DNA of 64,000 bases from Eurosta solidaginis. Lineage: Eukaryota > Arthropoda > Insecta > Diptera > Tephritidae. Every line of letters begins with the position of its first letter. The first letter of the stretch is position 1. The notes beneath the pieces were generated by a model, which was not told the DNA's origin, did not search any database, and saw only the letters and a list, made by a program, of their open reading frames with translations. The stretch spans positions 275,802,662 through 275,866,661 of the forward strand of contig NC_090322.1 of NCBI RefSeq assembly GCF_040869045.1, read 5' to 3'. The position numbers and the translations under genes were made by a program. Below are positions 33,963 through 43,537 of this stretch, piece after piece.

Positions 33963-34336
33963 CATTAGACTGGGTCGATTTATTAACCGATATCGCGCCA
34001 CAGATTTTTCGATAGGATTTGGGCTCAGCAAAAAAAGTTCCACTACGCATACCCAAAAAAATAATTTTCGACCAAAATTCTTCTAAATCTGCATAAAAGA
34101 AATGTTTTTTTCTAAAAACTGCATTTACCAATTTGGATTTGCCAATTGACACGAAAAAAATACATAAAAAATGATTTGGAGTCTTGAAAATAAAAAAAAA
34201 AAAAAAAATCGATGAAATTTCGCAAGCTCGAAAATTATTTTTTTGGGTATGCGTAGTAGAACTTTTTTTGCTGAGCCCAAATCCTATCGAAGAATCGATG
34301 GCACGATATCGGTTAATAAATCGACCCAGTCTCATG
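33963..34336. mobile_element. TA-flanked MITE with ~110-bp terminal inverted repeats
   Basis: CATTAGACTGGGTCGATT (33963) and the reverse complement of 34222-34336 match over about 105-115 bp with few differences. TA dinucleotides flank both ends (33961-33962, 34337-34338). The central part is an A-rich loop. TA duplication suggests the IS630/Tc1/mariner group. Confidence 0.85.
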
Positions 34337-34486
34337 TACATATATGTCAACTACAGACTTAAGATCACTAATATGTGTACGCAAGTTGGTGCATTTGTGA
34401 GTTTCGTACGATAGGATAAAAGCTAGCATGTGCCCCGCAAACATTTTAGTAAAGCTCATAATTATAAGCCTGGTTTTTTTAGAAGA

Positions 34487-34640
34487 ATTTTTCTGTCGAA
34501 TACTTCCAGAGCCGTTTCATCTGTTGTTGTCATGGTCCATGCTTCTGCACCATATAACAGGACGGTGACTTGTAGGGTATGATTTTCGTTTGCCGAGAGA
34601 GGACTTTACTTTTCAATTACCTACTTAGTCCAAAGTCCTT
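34487..34640 (-). repeat. RTE/CR1-like 3' fragment
   Basis: Closely parallels 25745-25905 (GTTGTCATGGTCCATGCTTC, CGAGAGAGGACTTTACTTTT), with a small deletion after GGACGG. Orphan fragment of the same family. Confidence 0.8.
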
Positions 34641-35112
34641 TTGTTTTGTAATTTTTTCTTGTTATTTTATGTTTTTATAAAGAGTTTTTTAAACGATTTT
34701 TCGCTTGGTAGTTGCCGGATTTGTTTTTGTCAAATACGTTTACAAAAATGGAGTGGCGTATTTGTGTTTATTGTAGCGATTGTATTGAATGAATTAATTG
34801 ATTCTAATTTTAGCAGGTAAGGACGGGATTGTCTTCGGCTGTGTCGAAGACTTCATACCTTTCATGAATGGGGCTGAACAATAATCTTATCCCGTTCGTA
34901 ATCTCCAAATAAGCGGATGTATAAGATAAGAAATATATAGTGAACAGATGTACATACCTAAACTATTTTTAAGATAAATATAAAATAAAAAATGGCAAAA
35001 TCCCCCCCTTATCTGAGCGATCGGTTGTATGAGATATATATTATATATAGCTCCGATCGAAATGTTTTTTATAGGAAACCTTCTATGATATATTAGAATA
35101 TATATCACCAAG

Positions 35113-35757
35113 TGTTGGAGACATGAACCCCAATTTGATTGAATTTTAAAAAAAAATTCCCTAATTATTCAATTATAATATAATAATGAACTTAATATGA
35201 AAAAAAAAACGAATTTACAATGAATTTAAACTTATATATGCATATCCTTACCTTAGAATAACTTACCTTGTAAAATTTAACTAAAACATTCACTTCTTAA
35301 AACCACATATGTACTTACCTTAAATTCCTTAAATCTACTTAAATCATTTTTCTAAAATACTTACCTGTGCTAAGACACATACCCTTTGTTAAAATACCTA
35401 GATTTACTTAAATTAACTTACTTAACTCACCTTTTTCAAGCACCCTGAAAAATAAGAATTTACTTACTGTTTTCTGCATTTTTTATACTCTTTGTACATT
35501 TTCATATTAACATACATACATACTTACATACATACTTACCGTTTTCCTGCTGCGCAGGAGACTTAGGAAATTTGCCAAATCAGTTCGTTATCAACTACCG
35601 TCCGCTCATGTACATCATTTTTAGTTGACTCCTTTTGACTGAAGTGATTTAAGTTTAATAAAGTAATTTTTTGAAGTTTAAAGTTAAGTGCCGTGATTTT
35701 CATTTGGAAGGGAGAGTAGTGGAAACCCCATCCCATTTATACCCCTAGCTAAATACA
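35113..35757 (+). repeat. 5' LTR of BEL element (645 bp)
   Basis: TG...CA ends; contains repeated TACTTACC-type words and TACATACATACATACTT, and an AATAAAG near 35660. Confidence 0.95.
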
Positions 35758-35773
35758 TGGTCCTTCGAGCCGG
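35758..35773 (+). promoter_or_regulatory. BEL primer-binding site
   Basis: TGGTCCTTCGAGCCGG begins at the first base after the LTR and is the form commonly seen in BEL/Pao elements. Confidence 0.8.
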
Positions 35774-35806
35774 ATATGAACCAGCGACCTATGGATTGCG
35801 GTTGCG

Positions 35807-38038
35807 AAATTGTTTGACCCGGCAGGATGGTTATCACCAATAATGATACTAGCCAAGACTCTCCTCCAGCAACTCTGGTTAGAAGGAACTGACTGGGATG
35901 AACAAGTCAAACCCAGCGCTTTCCACAAATTGAACATATTTCGCGAAAATCTCTCCGCGATAAATGAAATTAAAATACCTTGATGGGTTCAATTTTCACC
36001 CAATAAACCCTTTCAGATGCATGGATTCTCAGATGCATCTGAAAAAGCATTCTGCGCTTGTGTGTACCTGCGAGTACAGAATAGCAAGGACACGTTTTCT
36101 ACTCACCTACTCGTGGCAAAGAGCAAAGTGGCTCCCGTGAAAACCGTGAGCCTCCCTCGTCTAGAACTCTGTGGAGCAGTACTACTCACAAAATTAATAA
36201 AACAAATTCGCTCACACCTAACTCTGACTCCACATGACCTGTTTCTCTGGTCGGACTCCGCTATCGTACTAGCATGGCTAGAAAAACCCCCACACACCTG
36301 GAAGACCTACGTGGCGAATAGAACCTCACAAATTCTGGAAAACGTGAGTAACGCCCCTTGGAAATACGTACCCAGTGGAGAACATCCAGCAGATCTTGGT
36401 ACCCGTGGATGTACACCCAAGGATCTAGCCGAATGCTCCCTTTGGTGGAAGGGGCCAGAGTGGTTGGCCAAATCCCCAACGTCCTGGCCGAAACCAGTGA
36501 CACAAACCCCTACTCCACCGGAACAAAAGCGCACCCATGCATTTCATGTTGTAGATGTGCCTGATCTACTCGAACGCTTTTCTTCCTACTCAAGAGCTCT
36601 ACGAGTCGTTGCTTATATGTACCGATTTATACACAGAGCACAAGGTCTTGATACTTTGAAAACGATCACGCTAACCCAAGAGGAAGTTCATCAAGCGAAA
36701 GTTCGTTTGATCCTGTTGACGCAACATAAATACTTCTCTGCCGAAATTGCAGATCTACAGTCCAACAAACCACTCCACAAAAAGAGTTCATTGTTACCTC
36801 TAAACCCTATGCTCGACGAATCAGGCATAATGCGGGTGAATGGTCGGCTCGCAAAAGCCAATCTTAGTTACAACGAGCGTTATCCCATTATAATTCCCGA
36901 TAACTCTCGGTTTTGCCATTTACTCTTAGAATTTAGTCACTCTACCTTGTTGCATGCCGAAAAACAACTGATGATCCGCATGATACAACAGGAATACTAC
37001 ATCCCTCTACTCAAACAAAAGGTGAAGAAGTGCATATTCCATTGTAAGATATGCACGATCTACAAACAACAGGCTAAATCCCAAATAATGGCCGCACTCC
37101 CTCCGGAAAGGTCCACCTAATCTCTCCCATTTCACACGACCGTTATCGACTTTGCTGGACCTTTTCTCGTTAAAACATCAATCTTACGGAAGGCCCCTTA
37201 CTCAAAGGCATACGTTTATGTATTCGTATGTTTCTCAACAAAAGCAGTCCATCTGGAAGTCTGCTCAGATCTGACGACCGCTGCTTTTAAAGCAGCATTT
37301 GCTCGTTTTGTTAGTCGTCGTGGACTCCCACACAAAATAATGTCAGACAATGGTAAAACCTTTATTGGAGCAAGTCGTGTCATTCAAAAGGAGCTTTCTT
37401 CTTTTCTCAAGGAAGCCGCAACTGACATAGCTCAAAAATATGCTACTCATGGACTGTCCTGGCAATTCATCCCACCATATGCTCCTCACATGGGCGGATT
37501 ATGGGAAGCGGCAGTTAAAAGCTTTAAAACCCATTTCCTTAAAGTTGCAGGCAGTCAAAAATTCACATTTGAAGAATTTACTACCCTACTCACTCGAATC
37601 GAAGCGGTTCTCAACTCTAGACCGCTAGCTCCGATGTCGCAAGATCCAAATGATTTACTCGCTCTAACTCCCGGACATTTCCTCCGTGGTGCTCCACTAC
37701 TCGCGTTACCCGAACCCAACTCCGAGAACCTCTCGCTCATCAACAAATGGCAAAAACTACAAGTTCTACACCATCAATTTAGTACGCGCTGGAAAAATGA
37801 ATATCTCAAAGAACTTCATAAGCGTACTAAATGGAAAACTCAGCAGACAAACATCAAAGAAGGTGATCTAGTCGTCGTGAAAGATGACCTTTTCCCCCCG
37901 AATGAGTGGCGACTCGGACGTGTCACTCGTCTTCATCCCGGATCGGACGAAAATGTTCGAGTTGTAGATGTCCGCACTCAAAGCGGAATATATACACGAC
38001 CCATTGCAAAACTTTGCGCACTTCCCCCAGCAGAATAA
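35807..38038 (+). pseudogene. pol: BEL Pol remnant: RT end, RNase H, integrase
   Basis: A single frame with two stops. It begins KLFDPAGWLSPIMILAK and QQLWLEGTDWDEQ (end of Pao RT), a TGA at 35981 where IPRW is expected (CGA to TGA), RNase H with [15 protein letters not shown] and [20 protein letters not shown], an HHCC integrase finger ([10 protein letters not shown]...CIFHCKIC), a TAA at 37118, then VIDFAGPF, MSDNGKTFIG and GGLWEAAVKSF (D, D, E all present), and a basic C-terminal region. The frame is continuous across both stops, so only point mutations separate this part from an intact integrase. It stops at 38036-38038. Confidence 0.92.
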
Positions 38039-38149
38039 TATCTCTACCCTCACTCTAGCGATCTCACCGTGGCATATAAAATCTAGGATATCCATAAAAC
38101 CCTATCGTTAGCCCCCTACTCACCTCACAAAATATTTCTCTCTCTTTTT

Positions 38150-38640
38150 ATTCTCATTACAGACGCTACGAGAGTTACAGCACTTGTCGGCTCTGTTGCC
38201 AAAAGCACTCTTTGCGCTATTGCAACGCCTTCATGGCTACGACCCCTGAAGAACGCTATGAGTCGGTGCGGGCTCATAAATATTGTATCAATTGTTTGGC
38301 AACATCCCATGTTACGGGCGCATGCGACTCCCTGGACCGTTGCCGCAAATGCGGCCTTGCACACCACACGCTGCTACATCGGCAGCAAGATAAACCTCCC
38401 AAGAAGCAGAAGAACCGACGCAATGTACCGAAACCGAAGGAGAAACCCACTAGTCGACGAGTGGTCATTGCAAAGCCGAAAAAGAAGAGGGAAGGACGCA
38501 AGGACACTCAGCGGCGCTTGAAAACCCTGTTCTCCACAGCAGTATCCACCTTGGCAGAGATGCAGGAGTTGCTGCTTCCTTCATGGGAGCAGGCCGGCCG
38601 CCATGTTGGAGACATGAACCCCAATTTGATTGAATTTTAA
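38150..38640 (+). CDS. Zinc-knuckle ORF between BEL integrase and 3' LTR
   Basis: Reads CRLCCQKHSLRYCNAFM, TPEERYESVRAHKYCINCL, CDSLDRCRKCGLAHHTLLH, a Lys/Arg-rich stretch, and ends GRHVGDMNPNLIEF inside the LTR. This cysteine/histidine block is what BEL Gag proteins normally carry, but here it lies after Pol. A pyrimidine tract with a consensus acceptor (CTCTTTTTATTCTCATTACAG, 38141-38161) immediately precedes the frame, so it may be an exon of a spliced subgenomic RNA. The frame is open from 38162; ATG at 38212 splits the first CxxC, so the true start is probably upstream of the splice. Confidence 0.75.
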
Positions 38641-39248
38641 AAAAAAATTCCCTAATTATTCAATTATAATATAATAATGAACTTAATATGAAAAAAAAAA
38701 CGAATTTACAGTGAATTTAAACTTATATATGCATATCCTTACCTTAGAATAACTTACCTTGTAAAATTTAACTAAAACATTCACTTCTTAAAACCACATA
38801 TGTACTTACCTTAAATTCCTTAAATCTACTTAAATCATTTTTCTAAAATACTTACCTGTGCTAAGACACATACCCTTTGTTAAAATACCTAGATTTACTT
38901 AAATTAACTTACTTAACTCACCTTTTTCAAGCACCCTGAAAAATAAGAATTTACTTACTGTTTTCTGCATTTTTTATACTCTTTGTACATTTTCATATTA
39001 ACATACATACATACTTACATACATACTTACCGTTTTCCTGCTGCGCAGGAGACTTAGGAAATTTGCCAAATCAGTTCGTTATCAACTACCGTCCGCTCAT
39101 GTACATCATTTTTAGTTGACTCCTTTTGACTGAAGTGATTTAAGTTTAATAAAGTAATTTTTTGAAGTTTAAAGTTAAGTGCCGTGATTTTCATTTGGAA
39201 GGGAGAGTAGTGGAAACCCCATCCCATTTATACCCCTAGCTAAATACA
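38604..39248 (+). repeat. 3' LTR of BEL element (645 bp)
   Basis: Same length as the 5' LTR, one substitution seen. Confidence 0.95.
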
Positions 39249-41645
39249 CCAAGTCTCACGTTGTTATTGGAAACTAAGGGAGAAATGGCCAAAAATCTTT
39301 CTATCTGAACGATCGGTTGTATGGGATATATACTATATATAGCTCCGATCAAAGTGATTTTTTCAGAAAATCTTCTATGATATATTAAAATATACATCAC
39401 CGTGTTTCACGTTTATACATTTTAAATTAAGGGAGAAATGGCCAAAACACTTTCTATCTGAACGATCGGTTGTATGGGATATAACTATATATAGCTCCTT
39501 TCAAAGTGATTTTTTCAGGATATCTTTTATGATATATTAGAATATATGTCACCGAGTTTCACGCTTAAGTGCGGCAGGAATGACCAAAATCGTCTTATCT
39601 GAACGATCGGTTGTATGGGAGATGTATGTTATATTGGTCCGATCCTGCCGGATCCAACAAATGTCTAATATAATACAAAAACACATCCTTGTGCCAAATT
39701 TCATGGAGATATCTCAAAATTTGAGGGACTAGTTTGCGTTCAAACAGACAGACGGACGGACGGAGAGAAGGACGTGGCTATATCAACTCAGTTCGTCGCC
39801 CTGATCAATTCGGTATACTTAATGTGGAGTCTATCTTCTATATTTCTCAACGTTACTAACATCGGACCAAAGTTAATATACCATAAAAATCGCTATTACC
39901 GAAGTGACTACACAGCATAAATCAATAGGATGTAGTTAACCAAAACTTTCTAAATCTCCCTTGAAAAAATATTCCGTATGAATTGGTTGCTTGTTGTTGA
40001 AAGTATCGAGTGACGGCTCCTACAAATAAAAACTCTTCGCTTATTTTAAATTTTTCTTCCTTGGTGATTTGAGGTGTAATATATTACATTTAATATATTG
40101 ACAATTTGAAAGCTAAATTAAGAGCTATTCGAAAATCGGCGAAAGTTTATTATTTTCAAACGAATGTTCGATGTGTCGTATTTCAAATTCCATCAGACGC
40201 CTCTTTTGTTGTTGGGTGCGTGCCTACGAATGTTTTTGTGTATTGAATGCACATAAATATCTGTTTGTTGTATTATAATCCGTCGCATGTTGACTTGGGG
40301 AAATTGGTGCTTGCACTTTGCTGGCATCCTTCCTTGTCATTTTAAACATTTCTTACGACAGCTCACACAGGCTTGCACTTTATATGTATGTACATTAGGG
40401 TGGCCCTTATTTTCCAAAGTGTTCCGATTCTCGATCTCACCCCCTAGAAATATGCGAATAGCCTAAAAACTAGAATATACAAAGTTTTAGGTCAACCGAA
40501 AAAGGGTTAGAGGTGGCGCAAAGAGCTTCAAATCCTGAAAAATGACGAATTTTTACAATTTCTTAAATTTGGTCAACTCTACTTTATTTGTTATGGGCGA
40601 CACGTAATTTATCGTGTTATTAGTAAGGTCTAGAGATATTTGACTTCAAATAAATCTAAAACAACAAAAATGGGTCAAATAATAATAAAGTTATAAAATA
40701 AATTATGCCTTAAACACGGTGTCATTACTTCAAGAATGTATATATAATGAGTATACGTAAATGAGTTTGTTTCAAATTTTTTTATTACGAATTTTTTTGA
40801 AAATACATTTTTAAAACATATACATACATATATCTTGTGAAACTTTAGCTGACACGTGTATAATATGATATTATTTCCTAGGATCTAATTAAGGATTATT
40901 TAGTATGTGATTCAAATTGTTTTTTGTATTCAGTTACAACTTGTAATAAATATTGTTTTTCTTGTTCGTCATTTGTAAGCATTCTACTATATTCTTCCAT
41001 AAGTTTTACTCCACATTCTGCTGTGTTATTAACTACTTTTGTATTTATAACAGTATCCTTAGCTTTTTTATAGGTTCCTGTATCCCCCCAGTATAGTGGA
41101 TCTACCTCCAGAAATTGAGATGATATCCCAAACCGACCAAAAAAATCAATTGTATTTCCTGTTACAAAATCGTGTAGTTCTTTTTCTATGAATTTATTGA
41201 TTTCACTGGGCCTTAAGTGTAACCTCTATAAATTTTCTGTTTCCTTATCGCAGTTGTCTATGCTTTTGATTTTTTCCACAATCTTTTTCTTCATGGTACA
41301 AGAGACGTCATCATCGAACAATGCCAATGCAATACATTCTTCAGACAGGTACCATAGGTGGTTACACAACTTTTTTATTGCAATGTCAGATATTTTTTTA
41401 TTAACATTTCTGTATTTTTAAATTCCTTTAATAACAGATAAGTCTTGAAGAGGTGCTCTATGAGGATTGGTACAGTAAAACCAAGGTGCAGTGAAATAAC
41501 TCCCAAATGCAATAACTCCCAACACAAAAATGAAATAACTGCCAAATATTTTCCATACAAATTGCGGCTTATTTCATAATTTTTGCTGGTAATTATTTCA
41601 TAATGAAATAACTCCCACATGAAATAATCCCCAATAAAATTTCTT

Positions 41646-41892
41646 TGGGAGTTATTTCATAATTTTTTGAGATTGGGAGTTATTTCATTTTTATTGGGAT
41701 TTACTTCATTGTTTGTAATTCAGGCATTGGGAGTTATTTCATTTTTGTTGGGATTTATTTCATTTTCTTAAAAATAAAATTTTATCATTCATTTTAATTG
41801 GAATTTACTTCATTGTTTGTAATTCAGGCATTGGGAGTTATTTCATTTTTGTTGGGATTTATTTCATTTTCTTAAAAATAAAATTTTATCAA
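41646..41892. repeat. Array of TGGGAGTTATTTCAT motifs and ~106-bp tandem unit
   Basis: TGGGAGTTATTTCAT occurs near 41646, 41674, 41728 and 41831, with inverse forms at 41489-41620. A unit running from GGGATTTACTTCATTG to AATAAAATTTTATC is present twice (about 41696 and 41803). The motif is the inner part of the element's own terminus and recurs at the other end (43815, 43839, 43878). Confidence 0.85.
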
Positions 41893-42037
41893 ACTTTGAC
41901 GTTCTTCTAACAGTTTCTATGGGTCGGCTATACATTAAGGGACCAGTTGGTTTTATTCGTAAGCCAAAGGGGTTTGAACTTTGAAATTTTGCACATAGGT
42001 TCTCAGGGAGTTCCCAAACGAGAATCAGTAAGTAATT

Positions 42038-43066
42038 ATACCTTTCATGAACATGAAATGGTATATTAACTTTGATTCGATGTTTGTAACGTTGAGAAAT
42101 ATAGAAGGTAGATTCACCATTAAGTATACCGAATTGATAAGGCGACGAACTGAGTTGATATAGCCATGTCCGTCTGTCCGTCCGTCTGTCTGTTTGAACG
42201 CAAACTAGTCCCTCAAATTTGGAGATATCTCAATGAAATTTGGCAGAAAGATGTATTTTTGTATTATATTAGACATTTGTCGGATCCGGTAGGATCGGAC
42301 CACTATAATATACATATATCTCCCATACAACCGATCGTTCAGATTAGACGATTTTGGTCATTCCTGTCGCCATTTAGAAAGTATAAACGTGAAACTCGAT
42401 GATATATATTCTAATATATCATAGAAGATTTCATGAAAAAATCATTTCGATCGGAGCAATCAGGCATGCTTAACGAACGAAACGATATCATTTCGTTACG
42501 ATAATCAACGTTAATAAACGAAACGAAGTCATTTCGTTTCGTTTATTAACGTTAAGAACGCCAAATTAACGTTAATTTGACGATCTTAACGTTAATAAAC
42601 GAAACGAAGTGACTTCGTTTCGTTTATTAACGTTGATTATCGTAACGAAATGATATCGTTTCGTTCGTTAAGCATGCCTGGGAGCAATATATAATATATA
42701 TCCCATACAACCGATCGTTCAGATAGAAAGATTTTTAGCCATTTCTCCCTTAATTTCCAATATAAAAACGTTAAACTTGGTGATATTTATTCTAAAATAT
42801 CATAGAAAATTTCCTGGAAAAATCTTTTCGATCGGAACTATATATAATATATATTCTATACAAACGATCGTTCAGATAAGGGGGGATTTTGCCATTTTTT
42901 ATTTATCTTAAAAATCGTTTAGGTATGTACATCTGTTCACTATATATTTCCTATCTTATACATCCGATTACTTGGAGATTACGAACGGGATAAGATTATT
43001 GTTCAGCCCCATTCATGAAAGGTATGAAGTCTTCGGCACAGCCGAAGACAGTCCCGTCCTTACTTG
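42038..43066 (+). mobile_element. Helentron/DINE-like element, copy C
   Basis: Subterminal inverted repeats ATACCTTTCATGAA (42038-42051) and TTCATGAAAGGTAT (43012-43025), hairpin 43029-43049, end near CCCGTCCTTACTTG. A GTCY microsatellite lies at 42168-42196, and two to three ~150-bp monomers (core ACCGATCGTTCAGA) sit in the middle, one of them carrying a hAT MITE. Confidence 0.88.
42461..42680. mobile_element. 220-bp palindromic hAT-type MITE
   Basis: Starts CAGGCATGCTTAACGAACGA and ends with its reverse complement. An 8-bp duplication GGAGCAAT (42453-42460, 42681-42688) flanks it, as expected for hAT. The whole element is one palindrome centred at 42570/42571 with 3 mismatches in 110 paired positions. 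Each arm contains a second palindrome (AACGTTAATAAACGAAACG opposite its complement). Confidence 0.95.
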
Positions 43067-43467
43067 TTTTTAATTGTTATTAACAATTTACTAGTAATTA
43101 GTAGTTAAAGTTACCATGGTATAACAATCACTTTTTATCTACATACGAACACTTTCACAAGAACTGTATACATAAGTACACTTTATAATGTTTATAAAAC
43201 CACAATCAACTATTTTCATTTGTTTAAATTTGCGTATTATTGTAAAATTTAATGATTTGTTTGTTTACTTTCCGCGAACACAAGCATACAGCCATTTTAT
43301 CTAATTCACTGCTTGTTTGGTGGTACCAGATGCTTTAAATTGTTCCAACGAATGAAAAATGTTTAAATAGTACCAAAGAGGAAAATTGACCTTTTTCATT
43401 CAACTCTATTTATTTTACAAAAAAATAGAAAATTTGGAATAAAAAATCGCACGATGCACAGTAATTT

Positions 43468-43537
43468 TGCGTAGAACACCTTTCTGCATAAGCGGCCTTC
43501 GGCCTTCGGTCGCCTATGCAGAAAGGTGTTCTACGCA
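43468..43537. repeat. 27-bp hairpin with GGCCTTC loop repeats
   Basis: TGCGTAGAACACCTTTCTGC (from 43468) pairs with 43511-43537 over 27 bp with one mismatch; the 16-nt loop has tandem GGCCTTC. It stands inside the P-like element, 360 bp from its right end. Confidence 0.9.

Larger units (their letters stand above)
35113..39248 (+). mobile_element. BEL/Pao LTR retrotransposon, internally deleted, very young
   Basis: Two 645-bp LTRs (TGTTGGAGAC...CTAAATACA) differ at one position seen (35220 A, 38711 G). The 5-bp duplication CCAAG flanks them (35108-35112, 39249-39253). The 2.8-kb interior lacks gag, protease and most of RT and starts, shortly after the primer-binding site, in the last RT block. 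RNase H and integrase remain with two in-frame stops, and a zinc-knuckle ORF follows. It must have moved using proteins from another copy. Confidence 0.95.
34815..39884 (-). mobile_element. Helentron/DINE-like element, copy B, split by BEL insertion
   Basis: The 3' end with hairpin (34831-34851) and subterminal repeat (34855-34868) lies left; the 5' part with a (GACA/GACG) microsatellite lies right (39745-39775). The two halves (34815-35112 and 39249-39884) are separated by the BEL element and its CCAAG duplication. Four internal monomers with the core GAACGATCGGTTGTATGGGA (35016, 39307, 39460, 39601) have 141-153 bp spacing once the insertion is removed. The extreme 5' motif is missing. Confidence 0.85.

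Noticed and set aside
34184..34414. ORF over the MITE right arm
   Set aside because: Both arms translate to the same peptide because they are inverted copies; noncoding MITE.
36017..38038. Two separate host genes (367 and 232 codons)
   Set aside because: They are one BEL Pol frame divided by a single stop and lie between matching LTRs.
39307..39620. Regular repeats with unique spacers, CRISPR-like at first sight
   Set aside because: The spacing is about 150 bp, the spacers are also similar, and the array is the central repeat of a Helentron.
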